Assembly: GCA_944472135.2 (NCBI GenBank)
Contig: OX235265.1
Coordinates: forward strand, 53,703,112-53,767,111
DNA from: Trichobilharzia regenti
Taxonomy: Eukaryota > Platyhelminthes > Trematoda > Strigeidida > Schistosomatidae
Reading direction: 5' to 3'
Length of the DNA: 64,000 bases
Below the pieces are notes generated by a model, which saw only the letters and a program-made list of their open reading frames with translations, was not told where the DNA came from and made no database searches. The position numbers and the translations under genes are program-made. Each line of letters opens with the position of its first letter. Within the stretch, counting starts at the first letter, position 1. Shown here piece after piece: positions 12,412-22,745 of the stretch.

Positions 12412-12760
12412 TCATAAAATTCTATTTCAATTCAAACACATCACAACATTCTAATAAGTAACTTATTATGACTGTAAAAACACTCGTCGTATTGTAATTG
12501 ATCAATAACACTCGTATTATTATTTCTGAATGTACATTATCTCATTTTGATTTTTAATCCAATATCTAATCGATTCCAAACATGTATATAAATGAAGAAA
12601 AAAAAGTTGTGTGAATAACTCGATATGATTATGAGCAATAGTTTGTGCTCGAAACGTCATCAGTTAATATTACTGTACAACACTGTGTGATTTTTCAAAA
12701 TAAAATCTTATCCATAATGGTGATTTACTCTACCACTGTGCCCAGGTTTTATACGTATAT
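12412..12760 (+). mobile_element. PLE 3' UTR and terminal module
   Basis: Non-coding tail of the preceding PLE. The module 12610-12760 recurs at 3593-3727, 4401-4532, 14319-14460, 17026-17170, 17670-17812, 49443-49570 and 50278-50405. It contains a hairpin GAGCA / UGCUC (12633-12650) followed by GAAAC-GUC, preceded by AUGAUUA where a hammerhead would have CUGAUGA. Confidence 0.75.
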
Positions 12761-12796
12761 GAACGTTTATATTTTTAGCGTAAAATCAGATCTCAG

Positions 12797-13017
12797 TTGC
12801 TGATGAATTCTTCTGAACATTCAAATTTGCCACACAGTATGGATATAAGAATTAATGGAAGGTTTGAACTAATTAGAAGAAACAATCTGGTGTACTTTTG
12901 CACATACTGTTTAAATGATCACATTTTCAAACTGAACACAACTTCTGAAACAAACATCGAACAGAGTTCATATTTGCCTTTTTTTAAGAATTTATCTACG
13001 AATCACTCTCACATAAG
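12797..13017 (+). other. Possible exon-like open frame in duplicated flank
   Basis: A 73-codon open stretch follows a possible acceptor (ATCTCAG, ending 12796) and ends at a good donor (ATAAG|GTAAGC, GT at 13018). The peptide (including INGRFELIRRNNLVYFCTYC and LNDHIFKLN) has no family I recognise. It is on the same strand as the CSPG-repeat gene and 5.6 kb upstream of its first visible exon, but its phase (2) does not fit directly onto the 18615 acceptor. The identical open frame at 49186-49410 on the minus strand reflects the recent duplication and is not independent proof of coding. It may be an upstream exon, a transduced exon or chance. Confidence 0.25.
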
Positions 13018-13118
13018 GTAAGCGATTTTATTTGTACTGTAAGGAGTGATTTGACTGTTAGCTCTTACACTGAATACCCTGTGACTTTAAAAATACTGAA
13101 GACATGTTTTTTATAGGA

Positions 13119-14318
13119 CTGTCTAAAATTTCAGACGTATAATTTCAGACCAGAAACCTTTTAGAAACTTCCAGAAATACCTAAGACTTCTAAAAGCTAA
13201 TAGTTTTAACCAGTGCTGATTCCTCTACTGACGGCCTGCTTAAAACCTGCACTGCCAAAAAATTCCATCTCTGAATTGCATAAATTTTCTCTTGTTCGGT
13301 TTGTTTTACTCGATTGAGATGTGACTTCTATCGCTTCCAGTTTGCAAGTTCCGAATAAACCTGAGGAAAGGTCTGATTGTGGGTGGCGACGTGTTCAAAT
13401 ACATTAGATAACTGTCCTTCAGTTATTTCCTTTAGTTTCATGTACTTTTGAATATCACAATTGGATTTCAACGAGATATCGTGAATTTCTTGAAGGAGAC
13501 AAAGCAGATATATCATAATGGAATGCTTTGTGCTTTAGCTCAGAGACCATTATGTCTCAGGATATACTGTCAATTAATATTTTAATTGAAGATATTATGC
13601 GCAGGGAAAATATCATGCAATAAACTCCTCTGAGAATTCTGTACATTATATAAATATTGCCCAGAATAAAGATGTTATTATTATTAACTGAGTCATAAGT
13701 GAATTTTCTATTGGGTTAAAGCAGTAGTCTTAAGTTCGATACATCAGTTCGATTCATGTATTGCAATATATTTCTACTCCAAGACAAACTTACTAAAAGG
13801 GCTTAAATGCATTGTAACTTTATTTCAGTGGTTTTGTATATACAACCTCTGTTTTCCACTAATCAAATGAAATCTTCGTATTCTTCATCTAAAATATAAA
13901 CCAATCGTTACAATAAGATACGAACTGGGAAGTGCTTACAAGCCATCCAGTAATGTTTTCGACATAAGAAGAAGCCAAAAAGAGGATCTTGTGGTGAGGC
14001 CTAGAAAACTGTAGACTGAAATGTATAAGAAATCAACTCTGTCACACTTAATTGACAACCATAATACGAATAACTAAAATGTGCACAAATTCAGTCATAC
14101 ACCAGTATTATCTGAAATAGCCAAGGTGTACTACAGTACACTGGTATTCTAGAAAATGCAAGGTAAGTATTTAATTGCAGATTTTCAGAGTGGCTCTCCT
14201 CGTAAATTTTCAAGTGTTTGTAAAACCCTCTGGCAGTCAAAACTGCAATCACTAGGAACCGAGTGACGAATATATGGAATCTCTTCTATCAATAGGCTAA
14301 CTAACACGCTTCATTCTA
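13119..14318. other. No gene recognised
   Basis: AT-rich DNA without motif-bearing open frames or repeats shared elsewhere in the window. Confidence 0.4.
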
Positions 14319-14547
14319 TATAAGTATAAAACTTGGTCACTGTGGTAGAGTAAGTCTCCATTATGGATAAGATTTTATTTTGATAAATCACACACTGTTG
14401 TACAGTAACATTTACTGATGACGTTTCGAGGATAAATTATTGCTGACAATCATATCACACAACGTTTATCTTTATTTATATTCATGAGTAAAAATTGATT
14501 AGGCATTTGAATAAAATCAATATAAGATAAAGTACTTAATTTGTGGA

Positions 14548-14842
14548 TGATGACTAGCAGTGGAATCAAGGATCCGCATTTCGTCCTATTTGGGACTCGT
14601 CATCTGGATGTACGTGCGTTTCCCAGTGAGTGATGATGTTCCCACCGAGGTTATCCACTAGACCACTTGGGCCATGAGAGTCACCTCTTGTGCAACAGGT
14701 CATGTTAATTTGATTGAAACTATGGGCACTGGGTTCGAGCCTTGGTGGGAACATCATCACTCACTGGGAAACCCAGGTACATCCAGATGACGAGTCCCAA
14801 ATAGGACGAAAGGCACATCCTGGATTCCACTGCTAGTCACCA
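14548..14842. repeat. Head-to-head Sm-alpha-like pair with two hammerhead sequences
   Basis: The arms 14548-14644 and 14742-14842 are reverse complements. Each carries the Sm-alpha hammerhead signature: GACGAGUCCCAAAUAGGACG (stem II), GAAA, and a stem I partner ending GGAUUCCACUGC or close to it. One is on the plus strand near 14776-14830 and one on the minus strand near 14615-14560. Both have A where the invariant C3 of CUGAYGA is expected, and altered stem III bases, so both are probably weak or inactive. The loop has a B-box-like GGGTTCGAGCC at 14733-14743. Confidence 0.8.
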
Positions 14843-15330
14843 CCCACGAAGTAAATTCTAATTAAATGCCCAGACATCGTCAAAGCATCTGCACAAGAAG
14901 CCGACATGTCAACCTGAGACAGCAGTTCTAACCAATCCATCGACAGGAAAATCTCAAATTCAATTAAAATAAAATAGATTACATTCGGAAATCATAAGTG
15001 GTATCAATAAAATACAATAAAGCGAAAACTACAGTTTTTGCAGAATAAAATGGTACCATCACTTATTTTGTTGCCTTCTCACCAGCTCCTTACAGGCCGC
15101 AGTCATTATTAAGTATGTCTACAAAAATAATTTTAACATACATGCACAGAGTTCATTTTAAACGAAAAAATAAGTCTGAAAACATTGCAGTAATAGTCAA
15201 CAGAAGACAAGAGCCTATCCTGCAGCTATGCTCGTCCCCGTCTGTCGAACAACTTGCTCTTTGGTGCAATCAAATCGATAGATATTCTTCTCATGTTAAC
15301 TCCAACTGTATGTAAAAATTTATATGTATC

Positions 15331-15618
15331 TGCAGGAGCAGTTACATTGGAAGGACAGAAAGAAGGGCATATCTACGATTTTCTGAACATGTACCAAAAA
15401 GCTTATGTCTAAAGAGAACAAATGCTTTAAGCAGTGCCATCGCCAGGCATCTTCTTGACACGGGTCATGAGGTGGACATCGAAAAGTCGTTCAGAATTAT
15501 CAATAGGCAAAAGAGCTCAATTCTCCTCAAGTTTGCTGAAGTCATTTCCATCAAGCGCCTGAAACCTGATTTGTGCATTCAAAAAGAAACAGATATCAAT
15601 CTTTCTTTACCCTGGTAA
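15331..15618 (+). pseudogene. PLE GIY-YIG endonuclease C-terminal open frame
   Basis: A 95-codon uninterrupted frame starting CRSSYIGRTERRAYLRFSEH (YIG core plus the conserved EH), then AIARHLLDTGHEVDIEKSFR (GH motif of PLE endonucleases) and LKPDLCIQKETDINLSLPW before the stop. It has no start codon and follows an in-frame stop just upstream, so it is the intact tail of a broken polyprotein. Confidence 0.85.
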
Positions 15619-15716
15619 CTAGATATTTTCATCTCTCTTTCATCTGAATGCGAAATGCTGAAAAGCCTCCAATATGTATGATCACTATTGTTCGGAATAG
15701 TGTTTAATATTACATT

Positions 15717-15720
<4 letters not shown>

Positions 15721-15758
<38 letters not shown>
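15721..15758. repeat. (TA)n microsatellite
   Basis: Nineteen TA units followed by an ATT-rich run. Confidence 0.95.
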
Positions 15759-15762
<4 letters not shown>

Positions 15763-16114
15763 TTATTATTATTACTGTTTGCTTATACTGATCGATTGAT
15801 TTTTGTTTAAAATGAACTCTATGCAAGTATGTTAAAATCGCTTTTGTAGATATACTTAATAATGACTGTGGCCTGTAAGCAGCTGATGGGAAGGTAACGA
15901 AATAAATGGTGATACCACCTTGTTCTGCAAAAACTGTAGTTCTCGCTTTATTCAAATTCATTAGGGGGAATGAATATATGAAAATACAATAAGATGGGAA
16001 AGAAGATGTCTTAATAGTAGAAATAAGTAAATAAGTCAAAATTCTGAAAAGTAATATAGGTAGGTGGAGAGAGATATATATACTCTACCACAGTGACCAA
16101 GTTTAATACTTATA

Positions 16115-17025
16115 TCAAAAGAGCTGATGTCTGATCTTTTATTGAGATCCAGTGTGGCGTGGTAGGTATCCACAGTACCTGATTCTCAACTTGTACTGTT
16201 GTAAATATTCCTAATAAAGTCACTTATTATTACACAAGACGGTGAAGAGGTAGTAATATCTGACCCGCGCTTGTTTAGCTTTTGTGTCGGATCAGAGGAA
16301 GACGTGTTACCAAGCTGTTTAGTCTTAATAGATGTATATCTTTTGCTGATAATGGAGCACGACACTCGGATTGCTTCACTGGAATGTTGTGTAAAGTGTC
16401 TAAGGAGCTGCCGAACTGAAGTCATATGAATCTTAGATTACTTGATGCTATGTCGAGTAAACAATTGTAATTTGGAGGTTCAAAGTCAAATACTCAATGG
16501 GATAGTACCTTAAACAATAGCTCAGTTTTCAAATGAAACAAGAAAAATAGTAAGGATAACATCCGGCGGCTGGAAAAGCAAATTTAGATAGCAAAACTAT
16601 TGCTATTTATAATAGTGGACATCAATAATAATATACTACCTGAAAGTTAAGAATACGAATGAAAACAATAAAAAACGAAAACCACGCGGAAAAGTAACAA
16701 AAACCTTGAGCACGGCATTTAGTCGTTCCGTCTCCAACCTAGCAATCGTGAAAATCTCTTTCAGATTCGTAACAAGAGGGGAACAAATTCATGAGTTAGT
16801 AGTAATCTTCCACGCGATTTCGACTGAAGTCCCACCATTTTTATCCGCAGATGTTGCAGCTGACAAAATGCATAACATTCGCCATCCGTTATCTCATAGT
16901 GCGGTTTTACGAGGCCAGTTAGCCACGCTTCTGGAATGACTTATAGCTAGTTCGCGGTTGGCTTAAACCAGAAATAACTTTCATTGTAGTTGTATGGCCA
17001 TCTGTTATTCTGGATCTGCACTTCG
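16115..17025. other. No gene recognised
   Basis: Contains short open frames on both strands (for example a 77-codon frame at 16706-16939), without motifs, splice context or homology that I recognise. Confidence 0.35.
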
Positions 17026-17812
17026 GTCACACTACCCAATGACAGTTTAATTCCATTGTGGATAAAATTTCATTTTAATGAAGTCGAAGAGTGTTATACA
17101 GTAATATTTACTGATAACGTTTCGAGCACAATTTATTCCTCACAATTATATCAAGGTACTCACACAACTTTATTGCTTTGCTTATACACACGAGTAAAAA
17201 TTGAATAGACATTTGAATAAAATTAATATAAGACATGCATGAAACAGAAAGGAAGATAAAGTACATTCTGAAACAATATTAGTGTTATCAATAAAATATA
17301 ATAAGATGGGAACTAAGGCCAGTGTTGTTAGCCAATAAGATGAGAAATAAGATGATTCATAGTAAAATGAATAACTTGTGAGTGTTATAATGTGAATTGA
17401 AATAGATTTTAACATTATTTATTATCCTCTGATTTGCCTGCAGTAATATCTTCCATATCTCTGGTATTTCCGTTGAGTCGCTCCTACCGCATGTGTTGGG
17501 TGTAGACTCGATGAACTAGAATTCAGTAATCAATCTCTTTCTCCACCTAATTGTATTATTTATATTAATTGATAACACTTACGTGGTTCCAAATGTACTT
17601 TATCTTCCGTTCTATTTCATGCATGTCTTACATTGATGTTATTCAAATACCTAATCAATTTTTATTCATGTAGGAAAGTTGTGTGAGTGACTTGAGATGA
17701 TCAATAATTTATGCTTTAAATGTCATGAGTAAATGTTAGCTTTCAACGCAGTGTGAGTTTATCAAAATAAAATTTTATCCATATTGGAACGCTTCATTGT
17801 ATATTGTGCCAC
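17026..17812 (-). mobile_element. PLE remnant flanked by long inverted terminal modules
   Basis: The arms 17026-17295 and 17567-17812 are diverged reverse complements of about 250 bp, each including the PLE terminal module. The centre (17400-17560) matches, on the minus strand, the last codons and start of the 3' UTR of the PLE at 12290-12430. The copy is 5'-truncated to almost nothing, yet has both ends. It is older than the 49-kb copy, judged by divergence. Confidence 0.7.
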
Positions 17813-18614
17813 TCCAATCAAAGATGCATCAATAAGGCGGTCGTTCTGTCTTCTTTCAGCAATCGGCAATCAAAAGTCATATTGTACTTCCACTTACTGT
17901 GGTCAATCAGCACACAACTACTGATCAAATCTGTCAACCAGTTTGGTACTGTTTTTAATTTTGACACTTCTCAAAATATTTGTGCTCATTACTCTGCAAG
18001 TTATACGTCATGCATGAATTAACATTTGTTATCTTTATACAAAAAATTAGTTTCGGTTGGCGTTAGGACTGAATGCATTATTTCTAGGTCATTACAATAG
18101 GAAACCTTGATAAACATGAAGACTTACTGTTCTCAATAGTTAATCAAGATGGAAATTATAATTAGGCATAGAGTCATCGGCTGGTATCACTATGTTTCCT
18201 AGTGATTTGCTTAAAGTTCTACTTTTGGCAGTGCTTTGACAACTGTCGCAAATATTATTCTACGATTTCTATAGACTGAGTTCTTTTAAAATAATGATTA
18301 TTCCTGAGGGTTGCATGCAAAAATTTATAGTTTTGGTACCTGTTTTTATTTCGGATTAAATTATTGCCACAACTTTAATTTTAATGAAATCAGAAATTCA
18401 TTTTGTGATTGACGTGTAGTGATAACGATTAAAATTACCTGACACTAACAGCAAAACAGGGTAGTTAAAACTGATTAATTTCTACAATCGCGTATTGGTT
18501 AGTAAAGAAATTAGTCAGTATTACTGATAAACATGCACAAATACTTGATGCTTATACAAGGACACTTGCTTTTCCAAATATGAAATTGTTTTAACTTACA
18601 GCCAAATATTTCAG
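17813..18614. other. Upstream flank or intron of the CSPG-repeat gene
   Basis: No repeat or motif-bearing open frame seen. It ends in an acceptor-like AATATTTCAG (AG at 18613-18614). A promoter cannot be identified by eye. Confidence 0.35.
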
Positions 18615-18638
18615 ATAATTCAATGTTGTTGCACGAAA

Positions 18639-20609
18639 ATGAATTTGTCATTCATATACTATACATTTCTTCATTTGTTTTTCGTAATTTGCAAAAGGAA
18701 TCTCTCGCGTTTGTCACGTTCGGCAGTCAATACAAGTAGCCAAAAGTTATTATTCACTAACATCACAACTTTTATACCCACTTTTATGCTTCCAGCCTTG
18801 TACAGTGTACCAGTTAGAGCCGTTTCTATACATCCATCCAACTTAATACCATTATCTAGTGGGAATATTACTTTTGAATACAACCAGAAGACATTTGTAA
18901 ATTATCAATTCTATGTTGTACAAATTAAGTATGGTATCATACAACTACAGATGGGTAACGGTCAGTCAGAATGGAAACAAACTGACTCATTTAGTGGATT
19001 ACAAGTACTCGAGCAAAACGTCCGTTATAGTGGACTTGTAGCTCAACCAGAAAGTATTCATACATTGTTCACCGATAGTATACATATTACTTGCTTCAGG
19101 AAGTCAGCAGTATCTAACGTCTTAAGATTAGTTTTACCAGTTCATTTTATTCGAATTCATATGAATATTGTTGTCAGTAAACCCCTTTCAATTCAGATAA
19201 GTACTATCAGTGATGAAATTAACCCGCAACTAACTGGTGTGGAAAGTCGTGCATCACGACTGGATACACGGCATTTGAAAGTCAAAGTTGAACCACAGGA
19301 AAAGGATTCACTGATATGGTTTACTTTGACAAAAATTCCAAAACATGGACACTTATTCCTTATTAGTCGAGAAAATGGTGATTGTCGGCAAAAACATACC
19401 GCTAAAGAATCTGATGATAAAATTTACCTCGGTACTGGTTCTCAGTTTACGCAAAAAGATTTAAAAGAAGGAAATTTATTTTATGTATTTCGTCGTGTAC
19501 TGGATGAAAATACAGAGCAGTTAGCAAAAATTAACTCTAAAGGTTTCGGCTTAACAGATAAATTCAAATATCGTATCCACGTAGAAGGTGCTCAGCCGAA
19601 AAGAATTTATGATTTCAGTATAATTATTAGCCAAACTTCTGGTACACTCTCCAAGTCTAATTTTAAATTCACTCCCACAATCATAAATAAAGATGGATAT
19701 GTAGCCGAAGGTGATGATCTTCTTTTAACGCGTGAATTATTTTATGCGCAACATTCCCAGTGCAAAAATCATTCTTCACGGGAGTTATCTGACGAATTGT
19801 TTCAAGAATATGATTTATACTTTCAAATACTCTCACCACCAGAACATGGTTTATTACTAATAAAATCACCGTATAATTCATCTACGACTGACATTGTTAT
19901 TTTCGCAGAATATAACCTCAAATTAATTGATTATAATTTGTTAATATATCGCCACAATGATGAAGAAGAGTTTCAGGATAGTTTTCATTTTCAATTCCTG
20001 TGCCGTCAAACACCAACTTTTTTATCAGGTAATAAAGATGATGTGGACTCACTTCTGACAGGATTAAGACATGCATCAATTAAAGAACAATTCGGCCAAC
20101 CAGTCACGTCTATTTTTCGAATTAATGTCATTCCAGTAAATGATAATCCTCCAAGTTTGTCAGTATTACCACTGTTAGTTGAATTCAATAAAACAAATAA
20201 CACATTAGACAAATCCATTAAAGTTTTGGATTATGATAAAGTGCTGCCAAATGAATACTATAATAATAATCCTAACAAATCAGTCCTTGAAAAGGGTGAC
20301 TTTTGCATTTTTTGGGAGGAAGTTAAGCAGTTTCAGAGAAAAGATATTTCTTATCCTAACATAGGATATTTTGTTCATGAGGTTGAAGGCGATATCAGAT
20401 ATCAGTTCAGGTATTCTGAATTAACCAGTGGTTTTATCACTTTTCAACACACGGGTTTTCCAACTGGTCAAATAAACCTTAAAGTGACAGATGGAAAGTT
20501 CACTACTTCGAAATTATTACCAGTCAATGTAACAAGGCCTAGCTTCTTGGTATTACAGCCAAATATTTTGCTTCTCGGGCCAAATGGAAGGGTCTTCATT
20601 CCGATAGAG
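18639..20609 (+). CDS. CSPG-repeat protein, exon 1 (first visible), repeats 1-4 and start of 5
   Basis: 657 codons from the ATG at 18639. Residues 1-23 begin with a hydrophobic stretch (LSFIYYTFLHLFFVIC) that could be a signal peptide. Alternatively the frame is open back to an acceptor-like TTTCAG ending at 18614, making this an internal exon. Repeat 1 spans about residues 62-175 (KYGIIQLQM marks its core). Repeat 2 spans about 180-330 (IPKHGHLFLIS, then SQFTQKDLKEGNLFYVF and TDKFKYRIHVEG). Repeat 3 spans about 350-500 (PPEHGLLLIKS, then LLIYRHNDEEEFQDSFHF), closing with INVIPVNDNPPSLS, a linker typical of CSPG4 and FRAS/FREM. Repeat 4 spans about 505-630, ending in QINLKVTDGKFTTS. At least seven N-glycosylation sequons are visible. 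The exon ends at ATAGAG|GTAATT in phase 0. Length and motif density make this a real exon. Confidence 0.88.
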
Positions 20610-20819
20610 GTAATTGTAATAAATTTCTTTAACTTTGTGTTACTGAAAAAGCTCATATCGTGCTATACAAAAAATGGAAATCATCTGAATACTATTTTTG
20701 ATCGTACTTATTAAGTCATAACCGAATTGTTCGGTAAGATAATAAAATTACAAAAGAATATACACTTTGTATTCCTTTATGCTTACAAAATGACATTTAT
20801 TGTCATCATATTCATCGTT

Positions 20820-20960
20820 ATTACTGACGCATTTACAACACTTAACACTAACTGTTTTTGATCCACAAACTCCTGTTCACTAGTTAAAACTTTTTATGTA
20901 CATTAGAGTAAAGCCAGAAGAAGATCCAGTTGAAAACATTATTTTACGTTTATGTCAAGT
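20820..20960. repeat. Uninterrupted copy of a repeat that is split by the LINE at 5.15-6.46 kb
   Basis: The left part (GTTATTACTGACGCATTTAC) matches 5084-5123. The right part (ATTAGAGTAAAGCCAGAAG, then GTTGAAAACATT) matches 6470-6510. The copy here has no LINE between them, so it represents an empty site of an older dispersed repeat. It lies in intron 1. Confidence 0.55.
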
Positions 20961-21169
20961 TCTAATTCCAAAAATGGGAATATTTAATAGTTACAAATAG
21001 CAATTGAATCATATAACTCAGTCTTTAATGTCTGGTTTAGCAGATTCATTTTACTGGCTGATGTAGACGTATGTGTCACTGAAGGTGCACAACTAATACT
21101 TTTGTTTTGATTGGACACAAGTAACTAGTGCGACGTGTCTAATCCTTCTTTGGTGCAGACTGAATTCTG

Positions 21170-21460
21170 TCAGTCAGGTTTGCAATGTGGCCACCATTCT
21201 AGGTAGCTCGCTATCAAGGTGCACATTGATTTGATGATATTAGATGGTTGGAGGCAATCGACAGGATGCCTAGGACGTAGGTTTCGTGCTAGTTGGCACT
21301 CATCAGCCATGCGTATCTGCAACCTTGAAGGAACTCATGTCCCTTCTGAAATTCGAACCCACGTCACCCAGTGATGATGAGTGCCAACTAGCACGAAACC
21401 TAGGTTCAAGACTTCCTGCCGATTGCCTTCAACTATCTAATACTATCAAATCAATAATAC
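21170..21460. repeat. Foldback element with divergent hammerhead sequences
   Basis: The arms 21229-21306 and 21373-21451 are reverse complements of about 78 bp around a 66-bp loop. The loop holds a B-box-like ATTCGAACCCACG. Each arm encodes a hammerhead-type motif on opposite strands with stem II GUGCCAACUAGCAC. The minus-strand copy has an intact core (separate entry). The plus-strand copy near 21370-21412 has AUGAUGA instead of CUGAUGA and GUU in place of GUC. Confidence 0.8.
21255..21318 (-). ncRNA. Hammerhead ribozyme with canonical core, minimal helix III
   Basis: On the minus strand: CUGAUGA (complement of 21300-21306), stem II GUGC-CAACUA-GCAC (21299-21286), GAAA (21285-21282), a two-pair helix III (A-U, C-G) closed by the loop CUAC, then GUC (21276-21274) as the cleavage triplet. 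Helix I pairs GCAUGG before the core with CUAGGC after the triplet (G-C, G-U, U-A, one mismatch, then C-G and G-C). All invariant core bases are present. Such minimal helix III hammerheads are known from Sm-alpha-type and PLE retroelements and often work best as dimers. Self-cleavage is predicted, not shown. Confidence 0.7.
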
Positions 21461-22140
21461 TTTTGCTGTCGATAAATAAATAAAGCCCATACTTCCGATT
21501 TGAATTTTTGGATAAAAGTTTGAAAATAAATAAAAAGTGATGCTGAAACGGAAAATTACTGTTTTTTCCTCAGACTCTAAAACAAGAAACCCTTATTGAC
21601 TGAAATTGTAACAACAGTGTCGTGTTACCCATATATGGCTTGAACCGAAGTAATCTATTAAGACCACCTTTTCTTCTATCTGTTTTTTGTAGTACTAAAC
21701 AAGCGTTTCTCCAACCGAAGTCTTTTTTCTGTTTGAAAGCATTCCCGCATCTCTAAGACTATGAACATTTTCACGAACTATCCTTTCATTATAACACAGA
21801 CTGTAACTCCAAAGATTTCAATATGAAAAATATCCCCACTTAGATATGTTGCAATGGAGTGTTACTGATTTATTGATTGTTGTCTAACTTGATTAAAATG
21901 AGCCACCATTCACAACACTGTGGCCAACTGATCAGTTAGAAATCTTCCCCTACATTGAGGTAAACACAGAAATCAGATTTAACTGCGAAAATCACGACAA
22001 TAACCTGTATTCTTCACAAGACAGTGTATATCGTCTTCACGTCAACGGAAACTTAAACTGACTGCATCAATCAACGATAGTTAGTTCATCCTGACAAAGC
22101 ACTTAGAAGACAAAAGGATTAAGGACATATATATATGTTT

Positions 22141-22253
22141 AGACGAGTTGATCACTGATTGGTATCATTTAGAGAACTAGTGAAAACCAGGAGGTACTGG
22201 ACAACTGTTTTCAACGGTTCTCTAACTGATATCAATACGTGATCAACTCGTCA
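22141..22253. repeat. Foldback of a degraded Sm-alpha-like SINE end
   Basis: 22141-22177 and 22218-22253 are reverse complements (GACGAGTTGATCAC / GTGATCAACTCGTC at the outer ends). The loop has the SINE 3' segment and a broken GAAAACAGTTGTCC on the minus strand, a remnant of the GAAAC-AGCU-GUC hammerhead end. Confidence 0.7.
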
Positions 22254-22745
22254 AAACAAATCTAATCCTTACAAGTCAACTATTGAAAACATATATGCAG
22301 CATTTTTAATATAATACAAAAGAATTTACCAATCTAGTGGCTATAAGGGGATAATAATTAACGGAGATAGTTAATTCAAAGAATTAATAATAATAATAAT
22401 ACCTTTCTTCTGGACAGTGTTTACATAATGTACAGAATTTTCAGCGGTGTATATTGCATTATATTTTCTCTTCGTTCAGGATCTTCAAGTGAAATGTTAA
22501 TTGACATGAGATCGTGTGAGATAGTACTGTTTGACCTGAAGCGCAAAGCAATCCATTATGATACCTCTTGTTTTTCTCCTTCGAGAAATGCACGTTCTTT
22601 ACCTGAATGCCAATTATAAAAATTCCAGGAGTACATTTGAGAACAAAGAATACAACTGAGGAACAGTTATCTCATGTACTAAGATTATGCTTTAAATTGG
22701 AACTAGCTATTCAGCAGGTTGTAAACATTTTAAATACTCTCCAGG

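Larger units (their letters stand above)
11930..13118 (+). repeat. Inverted segmental duplication, copy 1
   Basis: About 1189 bp nearly identical to the reverse complement of 49088-50277. Positions pair with a constant sum (62207), with a single one-base indel noticed near 49142. The duplicate includes the PLE coding end, its 3' module, and about 360 bp of flanking DNA beyond the module. Confidence 0.9.
15010..15950 (+). mobile_element. PLE copy with inverted ends
   Basis: The arms 15010-15166 and 15801-15950 are reverse complements of about 150 bp. Between them is a short PLE coding end. Related sequence recurs at 59215-59345 as a solo fragment. An (AT)n run at 15721-15758 lies inside the right part. 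Confidence 0.7.
14319..16114. mobile_element. Nested PLE-derived insertion bounded by a 34-bp inverted repeat
   Basis: The ends are 14319-14352 and 16081-16114, reverse complements with only a few differences (one end reads TACTCTACCACAGTGACCAA). The left end continues into the full PLE terminal module to about 14460. The right end is joined to a scrap of PLE coding sequence (16038-16073, like 12250-12285). Inside lie a head-to-head Sm-alpha-like pair (14548-14842) and another PLE copy with its own inverted ends (15010-15950). Confidence 0.65.

Noticed and set aside
16186..16939. Two 77-79-codon open frames, one on each strand
   Set aside because: No recognisable domain and no matching acceptor or donor phase to the downstream gene.
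17804..18022. 72-codon open frame just upstream of the CSPG-repeat exon
   Set aside because: Begins inside a PLE terminal module and lacks a donor; not a credible upstream exon.
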